A DNA stretch of 64,000 nt. It comes from an uncultured Pelagibacteraceae bacterium (lineage in GTDB: Bacteria > Pseudomonadota > Alphaproteobacteria > Pelagibacterales > Pelagibacteraceae). Every line of letters begins with the position of its first letter. Position 1 is the first letter of the stretch. The position numbers and the translations under genes are program-made. This document shows positions 20,639 to 31,379 of the stretch, in pieces. The notes below the pieces were generated by a model that saw only the letters and a list, made by a program, of their open reading frames with translations, had not been told where the DNA came from and ran no database searches. Where the stretch lies: positions 1 to 64,000 of the forward strand of contig CACFNI010000006.1 of NCBI GenBank assembly GCA_902567765.1, in the 5' to 3' direction.

Positions 20639-22459
20639 TTAGTGTGATTTAGCAAGTACTGTTTTACCGCTAGGTACACGTACTTCATCAACCATTCTTT
20701 GAGTAGCTGCATCTGGTGCTTTAGTTATTAAACTAACAATAACCATAGATACTAAACTAACTAATGATCCAACTATTCCGAATGTAAGTTGAGTTACACC
20801 CCAGAATCCAGCTCCACCATTACGTACCCAAATCAGATATGCAGTTCCAGAAATTAGACCTAGAAGCATTCCTGCTACAGCGCCTGGTGCATTTGCTCTC
20901 TTCCACCATACTCCAAGTACAAGTGGGAAGAACAATCCTGACATAGCAAAGTCAAAAGCCCATATTACTGAACCTAAGATACCTTGGATCTCAAGAGCTG
21001 CAATAGATGCTCCAGCAAAACCAATTAAGAATAACAATACCCTTGCAACAATTAATCTTTTTGCTGTTTCAGCTTTAGGATTGATGATCTTATAGTAAAT
21101 GTCATGTGACAGTGCGTTCGAAATCGCAAGAACTAAACCGTCTGCAGTTGACATGGCAGCAGCCATACCTCCAGCAGCAACTAATCCTGAAATTACATAA
21201 GGCAATCCAGCAATCTCCGGAGTAGCTAATACTACAGCTTTACCACCCATGAAAAACTCGTTCAACTCAAGTGTTCCATTTCCGTTAAAATCGCTTACAA
21301 ACATTAAGTTCGCTTGGTTCCAGTTTTGGTACCAGTCTAGTGCTTGTACATCAGAAATTGATTTACCAATAATACCTGTTGAAAGGTTTGGATCCATCAA
21401 CGACAGTTTTGATAATGTAGCTAACATTGGTGCTGAAGAATAAAGTAGGAATATAAAGAATAATGACCAACCTACTGATCTTCTAGCAGTTTTTACACTA
21501 GGAGTAGTAAAATATCTCATCATCACGTGAGGTAATGAGGCTGTTCCAGCCATCATACAAACCGCTAACGAAATAAATTTCCAAGGTGTAGTGTTAACTT
21601 CAGAATGTGCTTTAGTAATACCAGCTAAGCCTTTTGGCACTGATGCCAAATCGGCCGCAGAGTTTTTAACAGAACCTAAACCAAATTGGCTTTCTAGTTC
21701 AGCAATTCTAGCTACTTCATCAGCTAACATAAAGTGCGGAAAGAAACCGGCACCCATTTTATTGCTTATCCAGAATACTGGTAATAGGTATGCTATGATT
21801 AGCACGATATATTGTGCAACCTGCGTCCATGTAACTGCTCTCATACCGCCAAGCATAGAACACATCAAGATACTCGCTAAACCTACATAAACTGCAATTC
21901 CAAATGGAATATCTAATGCTACAGAAGCAATGGTTCCTGTTGCATTGATTTGTGCTGTTACGTAAGTAAATGAAGCAACTGTTAAGACTAAAACTGCAGA
22001 TAATCTAGCTAAGTTTCCACCGTATCTAGTACCAATAAAGTCTGGCACTGTATAACATCCAAACTTTCTTAAGTATGGTGCTAAAAGTGATGCAACTAGC
22101 ACATATCCGCCTGTCCATCCTACTAACAGAGCCATATAGCCGTAACCTTTGAAATAAATTCCTCCTGCCATTGCAACGAATGAAGCACCAGACATCCAGT
22201 CTGCTGCTGTTGCCATTCCATTGAAAACAGTTGGAACTTGTCTTCCAGCTACGTAATACGCATCTGCTTGCATAGTTCGAGATAACCAACCAATGAAAGC
22301 ATAAATAAAAACAGTAAATGCAACGAAGAAAATACCAATTAATTTCGCTGACATACCTGCTTGTTCTGCAATCGCCATTAAGATTATGAACACTAGGAAG
22401 CCCCCAGTATAAATTCCATAAACTTTTGGCAGGTTATCTATAAATTTTCCTTTTATCAT
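20639..22459 (-). CDS. Sodium:solute symporter, VC_2705/ActP-like
   Basis: SSS-family TM protein (VAGRQVPTVFNGMATAADWMSGASF; LATPEIAGLPYVISGLVAAGGMAAAMSTADGLVLAISNALSHDIYYK). Confidence 0.9.
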   Translation of the reverse strand: MIKGKFIDNLPKVYGIYTGGFLVFIILMAIAEQAGMSAKLIGIFFVAFTVFIYAFIGWLSRTMQADAYYVAGRQVPTVFNGMATAADWMSGASFVAMAGGIYFKGYGYMALLVGWTGGYVLVASLLAPYLRKFGCYTVPDFIGTRYGGNLARLSAVLVLTVASFTYVTAQINATGTIASVALDIPFGIAVYVGLASILMCSMLGGMRAVTWTQVAQYIVLIIAYLLPVFWISNKMGAGFFPHFMLADEVARIAELESQFGLGSVKNSAADLASVPKGLAGITKAHSEVNTTPWKFISLAVCMMAGTASLPHVMMRYFTTPSVKTARRSVGWSLFFIFLLYSSAPMLATLSKLSLMDPNLSTGIIGKSISDVQALDWYQNWNQANLMFVSDFNGNGTLELNEFFMGGKAVVLATPEIAGLPYVISGLVAAGGMAAAMSTADGLVLAISNALSHDIYYKIINPKAETAKRLIVARVLLFLIGFAGASIAALEIQGILGSVIWAFDFAMSGLFFPLVLGVWWKRANAPGAVAGMLLGLISGTAYLIWVRNGGAGFWGVTQLTFGIVGSLVSLVSMVIVSLITKAPDAATQRMVDEVRVPSGKTVLAKSH

Positions 22460-22461
22460 AT

Positions 22462-22725
22462 TTAGTCACCCTCTCTTTCAGTATAACCAAATTCTTCATC
22501 TATTTTTTCTTGTCTATTTGCAAACCAAAAAATTAGTATTACGAAAATTCCAAGAGACCCTTGACATGTCATATAATATGACAATGGATATCCTAACGGT
22601 CTAAAATTAGATGCTTCCATTTCGGCTCCGAAGAAAAAGATGCCAATTGAGAACACAAACCAAATCGCCAAAGTTACGAATAGGTGATTTCTAGTTTTTT
22701 CCCAATGTTGTGCTTGTTTTGACAT
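22462..22725 (-). CDS. Symporter small subunit, DUF4212 family
   Basis: HWEKTRNHLFVTLAIWFVFSIGIFFFG...NFRPLGYPLSYYMTCQGSLGIFVILIFWFANRQEKIDEEFG; directly upstream of the symporter. Confidence 0.9.
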   Translation of the reverse strand: MSKQAQHWEKTRNHLFVTLAIWFVFSIGIFFFGAEMEASNFRPLGYPLSYYMTCQGSLGIFVILIFWFANRQEKIDEEFGYTEREGD

Positions 22726-22842
22726 TTTTAATCCTCCCTATAGGTTAAAAGACGTGAGCATACTTATAAAAATTAATATTGAAACCCCTAATATCTTGGT
22801 ATTAGCTAGTATTATTGAATATAAAACAACCTGAACTAGAAA

Positions 22843-23470
22843 ATGGCACTAAAGTATAGATTTAACTTGAAAGACATAAAGCTAGAGGACTTTAAAGTTT
22901 ATCTGCTTGCATTATTTAAGGCATTTATACCAAAGAAAAAAATTAAAAATATTGATGAATTAAAAGAATTTATTCAAAAAAAAATCAGCATGGGTATCTC
23001 AAGTAACTTTATATGGTTATTTAAAAACAAGAATGGGTACAAGATATGTTTTACACTTTGATAACGAGGTACTATTAGAATCAATTAATAAAGCTAAATG
23101 GAATATTTATGCAGTGGCATTACAAGATCTCACTTTTTTTGCTTTTTCATATTTAAATACTTTTTTTGACTATCAAGAAGTTGATAATGCAAAAAAGATT
23201 TATGAAGCTATTCTAGAAGATGAAATTTCCAATGGGATGCCACATGATATAATAGAAAAAGGAAAAAAAAATTTTGAAAAACGTTTACAAAAAATAAATT
23301 GGAAAACCCATTTTAAATCTTTACCATTTAATGATAGCGCTTTGTCTTTATATGATTGGGCACCTATTGCTGAAGAACTAAAAGTTTTAGATAGAAAAAT
23401 AGTTCTAAATTCAATGATCCTAAAATGGGATAATATTAAAGAAGAATTTATAAAATTAATTAAATTTTAA
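22843..23470 (+). pseudogene. Conserved hypothetical gene split by a frameshift at an A9 tract (22976-22984)
   Basis: ORF 22843-23061 (frame 1) and ORF 23033-23470 (frame 2); removing one A restores ...ELKEFIQKKSAWVSQVTLYGYLKTRMGTRYVLHFDNE.... Confidence 0.75.
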
Positions 23471-25512
23471 TTATTTTTTCTGTTTTCAACTAAACTATCA
23501 ACTACACTTGGATCTGCTAGTGTAGTAGTATCTCCTAATTGATCATGCTCGTTAGCTGCGATTTTTCTTAGAATTCTTCGCATAATTTTTCCGGATCTAG
23601 TTTTTGGAAGTCCTGGTGAAAAATGTATGAGATCTGGAGTTGCTATTGGGCCAATTTGTTTTCTTACCCAAAGTTTTAATTCTCTCTCTAGATCAAAATC
23701 TTCCTTCTCTCCAGCATTTAAAGTTACATAGCAATATAAACCGTTTCCTTTGATATCATGAGGATATCCAACAACTGCAGCTTCAGCAACTTTTGGATGG
23801 GCTACAAAAGCACTTTCAATTTCTGCTGTACCTAAATTATGTCCTGATACAATTATAACATCATCTACCCTACCTGTGATCCAGTAATAACCGTCTTTAT
23901 CTCTTCTGCATCCGTCACCAGTAAAGTACTTACCATCAAACTGTGAAAAATAAGTATCAATAAATCTTTGATGATCTCCATAAACAGTTCTCATTTGTCC
24001 GGGCCATGATTGAGCAATGCATAATCTTCCTTGACATTCTCCTTTCAAAGTTTCCCCTTTTTCATTTACAATAATCGGTTTAATTCCATAAAAAGGCTTA
24101 GTTGCAGATCCCGGTTTTAAATTTATAGCACCAGTCTGAGGGCTTATTAATATCCCTCCTGTTTCAGTTTGCCACCAAGTATCAACTATTGGACATTTTG
24201 AATTTCCAACGGTTTTAAAATACCACATCCAAGCTTCTGGATTAATTGGTTCTCCAACGGTGCCCAATAATTTTAATGATTTTCTTGAGGTTTTTTTAAC
24301 AGGTGCACTTCCTTCTCTCATAAGAGCTCTAATTGCAGTTGGTGCTGTATAAAATATATTTACTTTAAATTTATCAACGATTTGCCACCATCTTGAACTG
24401 TCTGGATAAGTAGGTATACCCTCAAACATTATAGTTGTTGCACCATTAGAAAGAGGACCATAAATTATATAGCTATGGCCAGTTATCCATCCAATATCTG
24501 CAGTACACCAGTAAATATCTTTTGGTTTATAATTAAATATGTATTGATGTGTCATAGATGCATAAACCATGTATCCACCTGTTGTGTGCAAAACCCCTTT
24601 AGGTTTTCCAGTTGATCCTGAAGTATAAAGTATAAACAAAGGGTCTTCAGCATTCATTTCTTCCGGCTCACAATTTGTTGAAACATTTTTGATCATATCA
24701 TCGTACCAAACATCTCTTTCACTATTCCAGTTAATATAATTTCCAGTTCTTTTAACAACGATACACTTTTTTATATCTCTACATTTTGATAGAGCTTGGT
24801 CTGTTATATCTTTAAGTGAAATGAGTTTTCCACCTCTTACACCTTCATCTGCAGTGATTACATAATCAGATTCACAATCGTCAATTCTTCCAGCTATTGA
24901 ATCTGGAGAAAAACCACCAAAAATAATTGAATGAATAGCTCCAATTCTTGCACATGCTAGCATGGTAAAAGCTAGTTCTGGTATCATCGTCAAATAAATA
25001 GTTACCCTGTCACCTTTTTTGACTCCGAGTTGCTTTAGTCCATTAGCAACTCTTGAAACTTCTTTGTGTAATTGTTTATAGGAAATTTTTTTGGTATCTT
25101 TCGGGTCATCGCCAACCCATATTATCGCAGTTTTATCTTTTTTATCCTTTAGATGTCTATCAATACAATTTTCAGAGGCATTTAGAGTGCCATCTTCATA
25201 CCATTTTATATAAACTTCATCTTTACTGTATTTTACATTTTTAATTTTTTTGTATGGTTTAATCCAAGTAATTCTTTTTCCTTCTTTTCTCCAAAACTCC
25301 TCATTATTTTTAATAGATTTTTTATATTTTACCTCATATCCAGATTTGTTAATTAGTGCTCTTTTAATCCACTCATTTTTAGTTTTGATAACTAACTCGC
25401 TACTAGTCTCAACTTTTTTATTTTTTTTAGTTCTTTTTGGTATTTTATTTTTTTTAGATTTTTTTATAATTTTTTTTTTATATTTCGATTTTTTTTTTGA
25501 TCTTCTAGCCAT
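23467..25512 (-). CDS. acs: Acetyl-CoA synthetase with lysine-rich N-terminal extension
   Basis: [48 protein letters not shown]. Confidence 0.95.
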   Translation of the reverse strand: MARRSKKKSKYKKKIIKKSKKNKIPKRTKKNKKVETSSELVIKTKNEWIKRALINKSGYEVKYKKSIKNNEEFWRKEGKRITWIKPYKKIKNVKYSKDEVYIKWYEDGTLNASENCIDRHLKDKKDKTAIIWVGDDPKDTKKISYKQLHKEVSRVANGLKQLGVKKGDRVTIYLTMIPELAFTMLACARIGAIHSIIFGGFSPDSIAGRIDDCESDYVITADEGVRGGKLISLKDITDQALSKCRDIKKCIVVKRTGNYINWNSERDVWYDDMIKNVSTNCEPEEMNAEDPLFILYTSGSTGKPKGVLHTTGGYMVYASMTHQYIFNYKPKDIYWCTADIGWITGHSYIIYGPLSNGATTIMFEGIPTYPDSSRWWQIVDKFKVNIFYTAPTAIRALMREGSAPVKKTSRKSLKLLGTVGEPINPEAWMWYFKTVGNSKCPIVDTWWQTETGGILISPQTGAINLKPGSATKPFYGIKPIIVNEKGETLKGECQGRLCIAQSWPGQMRTVYGDHQRFIDTYFSQFDGKYFTGDGCRRDKDGYYWITGRVDDVIIVSGHNLGTAEIESAFVAHPKVAEAAVVGYPHDIKGNGLYCYVTLNAGEKEDFDLERELKLWVRKQIGPIATPDLIHFSPGLPKTRSGKIMRRILRKIAANEHDQLGDTTTLADPSVVDSLVENRKNN

Positions 25513-25521
25513 GTATTTTTC

Positions 25522-25944
25522 TCAAATATTACCCATCTTATTTATGATTTTCCAGCTTTTATAATCTATTTCCATGACTGATAATCTGCTTTGTTTTACA
25601 AGAGATAAATGCTTAAGATTATTGTTTTTTTTGATATTTTCTAGTGTAACTGGTTTTTTCAACTTGCTTTTAAATTTAACCCTCACTGCAACGAATCTTT
25701 CTTTTTTATCAGTTGGATCAATAAACGCTTCATTTACTACCTCTACTATTCCTACTATTTCTTTGCCAATGTTCGAATGATAAAAAAAACAACAATCTCC
25801 CTTTTTCATTTTTTTTAAATTATTTGAGGCTTGATAATTTCTTACACCATCCCAAATTGATCCCTTATTACCTTCCCTTTCTTGTTGTTGTATAGACCAA
25901 ACATCAGGCTCAGATTTAAGTAGCCAGTAAGATTTTTTTCTCAT
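25522..25944 (-). CDS. EVE domain protein
   Basis: YWLLKSEPDVWSIQQ...WDGVRNYQASNNLKKMKKGDCCFFYHSN. Confidence 0.93.
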   Translation of the reverse strand: MRKKSYWLLKSEPDVWSIQQQEREGNKGSIWDGVRNYQASNNLKKMKKGDCCFFYHSNIGKEIVGIVEVVNEAFIDPTDKKERFVAVRVKFKSKLKKPVTLENIKKNNNLKHLSLVKQSRLSVMEIDYKSWKIINKMGNI

Positions 25945-25946
25945 TT

Positions 25947-27035
25947 TTATAATTTTACACCTGCACCTTTCAAAAATATTGCACTTTTATCTAATGCCCA
26001 TCTAGGATTAGCTGGATAATTTAATTTATTAAACTCTTTTTTTTTAAACTTTTCTAGTCCGACCATTGCAATCATTGCAGCATTGTCACCACATAAATTT
26101 AATGGTGGAAAAATTGATTCAAAATGTTCTTCATAACAAAGTTTTTCTAAAACTTTTCTTATTTTCTTGTTCGCTGCCACCCCTCCTGCAACAACAAATT
26201 TATTACCTTTTTTATTAATTTTTTTAAACTCTTTAAAAGCTATTTTAGTTTTTATATAAAGTATTTCCTCTATAGTTCTCTGAAAAGAAGCTGCGAGATC
26301 AAATTTTTCTTCTTTTGTTTTAATTGTTTTTGAAATTTTAAGCACAGCAGTTTTCAATCCTGCAAAAGACAAATTACATCCGCCTCTATTTATGATTGGT
26401 TTAGGTAAATCAAATTTATTTGGATCCCCTAATTTTGCATATTCCTCAATTTTTGGACCTCCAGGAAAATCAATACCAATTAGTTTTGCAGTTTTATCAA
26501 ATGCCTCACCAAGTGCATCATCGATGGTTGTACCTAATCTTTTATATTTTCCTAATTTTTCAACACTAAGAAATTGACTATGACCACCCGAAATTAAAAG
26601 AAGCAAATATGGATAATCAAGTTTTGAATTTAGTTTTGGACTTATCGCGTGCCCTTCTAAGTGATTAACAGCTATAAATGGTTTTTTTAAAGATGCCGAG
26701 ATTGCTTTTCCAAAATTTAAGCCAACAGACAAGCAAACGATTAATCCTGGACCTGCAGTTGCAGCTACAGCATCTATGTTTTTTACATTTATTCCACTTT
26801 CAAAAATTGCTTTTTTTGTTATTAGGTCAATTTTTTCTGCGTGAGATCGTGCTGCTAATTCAGGGACAACTCCACCAAATTCTTTATGGATATCAAATTG
26901 GCTAGAAATGATATTTGATAATATATTTATGCTTCCATCATTGTTTTCCTGAATTATTGAGGCCGCTGTTTCGTCACAGCTTGTTTCTATTCCTAATATT
27001 ATTGGTTTTTTTTTCACTAAATTAACTTTTATCAA
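25947..27035 (-). CDS. tsaD: tRNA threonylcarbamoyladenosine synthase subunit TsaD
   Basis: ILGIETSCDETAASI; VPELAARSHAEKI; VNHLEGHA; LLISGGHSQ; VVAGGVAANKKIR. Confidence 0.97.
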   Translation of the reverse strand: MIKVNLVKKKPIILGIETSCDETAASIIQENNDGSINILSNIISSQFDIHKEFGGVVPELAARSHAEKIDLITKKAIFESGINVKNIDAVAATAGPGLIVCLSVGLNFGKAISASLKKPFIAVNHLEGHAISPKLNSKLDYPYLLLLISGGHSQFLSVEKLGKYKRLGTTIDDALGEAFDKTAKLIGIDFPGGPKIEEYAKLGDPNKFDLPKPIINRGGCNLSFAGLKTAVLKISKTIKTKEEKFDLAASFQRTIEEILYIKTKIAFKEFKKINKKGNKFVVAGGVAANKKIRKVLEKLCYEEHFESIFPPLNLCGDNAAMIAMVGLEKFKKKEFNKLNYPANPRWALDKSAIFLKGAGVKL

Positions 27036-27077
27036 TTATATAATGTCAATGTAATGTACTGATTATAAAGAAATTAT

Positions 27078-27992
27078 ATGAAAAGCAAAAAAATTATTAT
27101 TGGTTCTCGTGGTAGTAAATTGGCATTAATTTATGCTGAAAAAGCCAAAGCCGAAATAATGAAATTTTCTAAAGATCTTGATGTTAAGATAAAAAAAATA
27201 ACTACAAAAGGAGATATAATTCAAGATGTAAGACTTTCAGATACAGGAGGCAAAGGTCTTTTTTGTAATTTAATTGAGGAGGATTTAACAAATAAAAAAA
27301 TAGACATAGCAGTTCATGCTCTTAAAGATCTTCCATCAAATGAAACAGAAGGTTTAATTACTAACTGTTTTCTTAAAAGAAATGATCCTAGAGAAATTTT
27401 AATTAGCAAAAATAATTTAGATTTTCACAAAATTAAAGCAGGTTCAGTAATTGGAACATCATCATATAGGAGAGAGTTTCAATTAAAAAGAATTAGAAAA
27501 GATTTAAAATATAGACTTATAAGAGGAAATGTTGATACAAGAATTAAAAAACTAAAGAAAAATTTGTTTGATGCCATTATATTATCCTATGCAGGGATTA
27601 AATCATTAAATCTTGAAGATAATATTACCCAAATTTTTTCAACTTCAGAAATTATTCCAAGCGCTGGTCAGGGAGTAATAGCTTTACAATGTAGAAAAGA
27701 TGATCGAGCTATTATTAATTTATTAGAAAAAATTAACCATAAAAAAACACATTGCTGTGTTCAAGCTGAAAGAAATGTATTAAAAGTTTTAGAAGGGGAT
27801 TGCGAAACACCAGTTGGGGTTTTGGCAAAGATAAAGTCTGATAAAGCTGTATTAGAAGCTGAGTTATTTTCTCTAGATGGACAAAAAAGATTTTATGTAA
27901 AATCCTCAAAAAAACTAAATTTAGCTAAAGATCTTGGTAAAGAAGTTGGTATATTATTAAAAAAAAGGTCTAAAAATTCATATAAAAAATAA
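27078..27992 (+). CDS. hemC: Hydroxymethylbilane synthase
   Basis: IGSRGSKLALIYAEKAK; AVHALKDLPS; RGNVDTRIKKL; EGDCETPVGV. Confidence 0.96.
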   Translation: MKSKKIIIGSRGSKLALIYAEKAKAEIMKFSKDLDVKIKKITTKGDIIQDVRLSDTGGKGLFCNLIEEDLTNKKIDIAVHALKDLPSNETEGLITNCFLKRNDPREILISKNNLDFHKIKAGSVIGTSSYRREFQLKRIRKDLKYRLIRGNVDTRIKKLKKNLFDAIILSYAGIKSLNLEDNITQIFSTSEIIPSAGQGVIALQCRKDDRAIINLLEKINHKKTHCCVQAERNVLKVLEGDCETPVGVLAKIKSDKAVLEAELFSLDGQKRFYVKSSKKLNLAKDLGKEVGILLKKRSKNSYKK

Positions 27993-27994
27993 TT

Positions 27995-28693
27995 ATGCAT
28001 ATTTTATTCACTAGACCCTTAGAAGATTGTCATGATTTAATGCTCAAATTTCAGAAACTAGGTCATCAAGTTTCACATATGCCATTAATTTTTTTAGAGA
28101 AAAAAAACTACAAAGAAATTAATTTTGAAGATTTTAAAGGTATAATTTTTACAAGTAGCAATGCTATTAAATATTTAAATATAAAAGATATAGACAAAAA
28201 AATAAATTGTTTTTGTGTAGGTATTGCTACAGAAAAAAAAGCAAGAAGTGCTGGATTTCAAAATACTTTTACTGCTGAAGGAAATGTTAATAATTTGAAA
28301 GAGATTATTTTACAGAATTTTAACACATCTGATGGAAAATTACTTTATGTTAGTGGAGAACTTATTTCTAATGAATTAGATAAAAAACTTATTTCAGAAG
28401 GTTATGAGGTTAAAAGATTGATTAATTATAAAACAAATCACACTGAAAAATTAAATGAACATTTTGTAGAAAAAATTCAAACTAACATGCCAAATATAGT
28501 TTATGTATATTCTCAAAATAGTGCCCTAAGTTTTTTAAATTTAATTAAGAAATATAAGTTAAATCATCTTTGGATGAATACTAATTTGATGTGTATAAGT
28601 GAGAAAACCTCATCAGTATTGAATGAAATTAAATGGAAAAAAATTTTTATTTTTAGTCCTGGCGAAGAAGAATTTTTACTATATAAAATTTAA
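27995..28693 (+). CDS. hemD: Uroporphyrinogen-III synthase
   Basis: HILFTRPLEDCHDLMLKFQKLGHQV; GIIFTSSNAIKYL; follows hemC. Confidence 0.85.
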   Translation: MHILFTRPLEDCHDLMLKFQKLGHQVSHMPLIFLEKKNYKEINFEDFKGIIFTSSNAIKYLNIKDIDKKINCFCVGIATEKKARSAGFQNTFTAEGNVNNLKEIILQNFNTSDGKLLYVSGELISNELDKKLISEGYEVKRLINYKTNHTEKLNEHFVEKIQTNMPNIVYVYSQNSALSFLNLIKKYKLNHLWMNTNLMCISEKTSSVLNEIKWKKIFIFSPGEEEFLLYKI

Positions 28694-28695
28694 AT

Positions 28696-29781
28696 ATGGA
28701 AATTTTTAATAATTTTAAAGAACTTTTTTTGTCAGTATGGAAACAAGGAATTTTAGGTATAGATATTTTTCAAATTTTAATTGGAATTGGAATTTTCTTA
28801 ATCTTTCTTATTTTTAGAGGCGTCATAAGTAAAATAATAATAAAGAGATTAGAAAGTATAGCAAAAAAAACTAGCAATAAACTGGATGATACGTTTGTTC
28901 AAGCAATGGAGGGTCCTGCAAGATTTGTTCCGATTGTCATAGGATTTTTTATTGCAAGTTATTATATGTCGTTCTCTGATGAAAATAGGGCGATAGTAGA
29001 TACAATAAACAGAACACTAATTACTATTTTTATTTTTTGGGTTATGCATCAAATTGTTGAACCAATATCATATATTTTAAGTGGTTTAGGCAAAGTTTTA
29101 ACTCGAGAATTAATAGGTTGGATAATTAAATCGTTAAAAATTTTAATTTTTATTCTTGGTCTTGCTGCAGTGCTTGAGCTTTGGGGAATAAAAATAGGTC
29201 CGATAATAGCAGGGCTAGGTTTATTCGGTGTTGCTGTTGCTTTAGGAGCACAAGATTTATTTAAAAATTTAATTTCTGGAATATTAGTTTTAGTTGAAAA
29301 AAGATTTAAAATTGGGGACTGGATTCTTGTTGAAGATATAATAGAGGGCATTGTTGAAAAAATAGGTTTTAGATCAACAGTTATTAGAAAGTTTGATAAA
29401 TCAATTGCAATTATTCCAAATTTTCAATTTGCAGAAAATGCTGTAATTAATATAAGCCAGACTACTAATTGGATAATTAGTTGGGTAATTAATTTACAGT
29501 ACGATACTACCGTTGATCAGCTTAAATCCATAAGAAATGAAATTGAGAACTATATAAAAGAAAATGAAGACTACAAACCAGAGCTTGGTTATGCAGTTAG
29601 GGTAGATAAGTTCGCAGATAGCTCAATAGATATGTATATACGTTGCTTTACCAAAACAGATGATTGGGATGAGTGGTTAGCCGTAAAAGAAAGACTTGCT
29701 ATTTCTATAAAGCAAATTGTGGAAAAAAATAAAGCTTCTTTTGCTTTTCCAAGTCAGTCTATTTACGTAGAGAAAAAATGA
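28696..29781 (+). CDS. Mechanosensitive ion channel, MscS family
   Basis: GLGLFGVAVALGAQDLFKNLISGILVLVEKRFKIGDWILVEDIIEGIVEKIGFRST. Confidence 0.93.
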   Translation: MEIFNNFKELFLSVWKQGILGIDIFQILIGIGIFLIFLIFRGVISKIIIKRLESIAKKTSNKLDDTFVQAMEGPARFVPIVIGFFIASYYMSFSDENRAIVDTINRTLITIFIFWVMHQIVEPISYILSGLGKVLTRELIGWIIKSLKILIFILGLAAVLELWGIKIGPIIAGLGLFGVAVALGAQDLFKNLISGILVLVEKRFKIGDWILVEDIIEGIVEKIGFRSTVIRKFDKSIAIIPNFQFAENAVINISQTTNWIISWVINLQYDTTVDQLKSIRNEIENYIKENEDYKPELGYAVRVDKFADSSIDMYIRCFTKTDDWDEWLAVKERLAISIKQIVEKNKASFAFPSQSIYVEKK

Positions 29782-30068
29782 TTGCTATTTTTTATTTAGT
29801 CCTTCAAATTTTAAAACTTTATTCCTATGTTGTAATAGCAAATGTAATCATTAGTTGGTTGATTGCTTTCAATGTTCTAAATACACAAAATAGATTTGTT
29901 TATTCAATTTTAGAATTTACTAATCGTTTAACTGATCCGATTTTAAATAAAATTCGACGTTTTTTACCAAATTTAGGTAATCTTGATATTTCTCCAATTA
30001 TATTACTTTTATTGATTTGGTTTATAGAAATGTGTATGAAGCTCTACATAGCGCCGATAATATTTTAG
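29778..30068 (+). CDS. YggT family protein
   Basis: VVIANVIISWLIAFNVLN...TNRLTDPILNKIRRFLPNLGNLDISPIILLLLIWF. Confidence 0.88.
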   Translation: MIAIFYLVLQILKLYSYVVIANVIISWLIAFNVLNTQNRFVYSILEFTNRLTDPILNKIRRFLPNLGNLDISPIILLLLIWFIEMCMKLYIAPIIF

Positions 30069-30074
30069 CAAATT

Positions 30075-30920
30075 ATGATTTTAATTGACGGTAAAAAAGA
30101 AGCAGCTGAACTTAGGGAAAAGTTAAAGAAAGAGGTTTTAGAACTTAAATCTAAATATAATAAAGTTCCGGGATTGACTGTAATTTTAATTGGCGAATTA
30201 GCGCCCAGCAAAATTTACGTAAAAAATAAAGAAAAATCAGCTAATGAAGTCGGTTTAAAGTCTGAAGTAATTAGATATCCAGAAACAGTTGATGAAAAAA
30301 CAGTTTTAAATAAAATTGAAGAATTAAATAATGATGAAAATGTTTCGGGTATATTAGTTCAGCTTCCTCTTCCAAAACATATTGACAAGCAAAAAGTTAT
30401 TGAAAAAATTTTACCAAGTAAAGATGTTGATGGATTTCATCCTACGAATGTTGGAAATTTATCTTCGGGATATGAGAGTTCTGTTCCCTGTACACCTCTT
30501 GGATGTTATTTGCTAATTAAAAAAATTGAGCCAAATCTAAATGGAAAAAAAGCCGTTGTTGTTGGAAGGTCAAATTTAAATGGAAAGCCAATGACACAAC
30601 TTCTACTTAAAGAAAATTGTACAGTTACAATTACACACTCTAAAACAAAAGATCTAAAAAGTGAGTGTTTAAAAGGTGATATAATTGTTGCGGCAGTTGG
30701 AATACCCGAGCTTGTTAAAGGAGACTGGGTAAAAAAAGATGCAATAGTAATTGATGTTGGAATTAATAAAACTGATAAAGGCATTGTTGGAGATGTTGCA
30801 TTTAAAGAAGTTTCAAAAAATGCTAAAGCTTTAACGCCTGTTCCTGGCGGTGTTGGACCCATGACTATAGCTTGCCTACTTAAAAATACTATCGAGTGTT
30901 TTAAAAGGGTTCAGAAATAA
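30075..30920 (+). CDS. folD: Methylenetetrahydrofolate dehydrogenase/cyclohydrolase
   Basis: PSKIYVKNKEKSANEVG; GILVQLPLPKHI; KDVDGFHPTNVG; TPVPGGVGPMTIACL. Confidence 0.97.
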   Translation: MILIDGKKEAAELREKLKKEVLELKSKYNKVPGLTVILIGELAPSKIYVKNKEKSANEVGLKSEVIRYPETVDEKTVLNKIEELNNDENVSGILVQLPLPKHIDKQKVIEKILPSKDVDGFHPTNVGNLSSGYESSVPCTPLGCYLLIKKIEPNLNGKKAVVVGRSNLNGKPMTQLLLKENCTVTITHSKTKDLKSECLKGDIIVAAVGIPELVKGDWVKKDAIVIDVGINKTDKGIVGDVAFKEVSKNAKALTPVPGGVGPMTIACLLKNTIECFKRVQK

Positions 30921-30921
30921 A

Positions 30922-31305
30922 TTATTTTCTTTTATTTTTAGGTTTAATTCCAAGTTTGTCACTATGTCTCAATCTTAAAATTACAATTGCTGAGGCAATT
31001 AAAGCTATAGCAACAGCTTCGTAAACTAACCCTGAAGGATCCATTTCTTTTCCCTGTAAAATTATAAATCGAGATAGCGCGGTAATCGCAATTAATAATG
31101 GTAGAGTAATACTAATTGATTGTTGACTCCAAAAAACTCTAACCATCGCTAAAACTTCTAGATATAGAAACATTAAAAGTAGGTCTGCTAATGTAACAGA
31201 TTGATTTATATACATTGTTTTAATTTCTATTCCAACGGCAATAACTGTACTAATTAAAATTATTGTTAAGAGACCGAGTTGTAAGTTTTTTGTAATATTC
31301 TCCAT
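30922..31305 (-). CDS. PsiE family (phosphate-starvation-inducible) membrane protein
   Basis: Four hydrophobic segments; TLADLLLMFLYLEVLAMVRVFW...ITALSRFIILQGK. Confidence 0.78.
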   Translation of the reverse strand: MENITKNLQLGLLTIILISTVIAVGIEIKTMYINQSVTLADLLLMFLYLEVLAMVRVFWSQQSISITLPLLIAITALSRFIILQGKEMDPSGLVYEAVAIALIASAIVILRLRHSDKLGIKPKNKRK

Positions 31306-31379
31306 AATAAAAATGATTATTTATATACATTAATTTCTATTAAAAACTAGCACTTGTTGACGCAACTATTTAATGAATT

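Noticed and set aside
22026-22289. Minus-strand ORF of 87 aa
   Set aside because: Out-of-frame reading inside the symporter gene on the same strand; no independent support.
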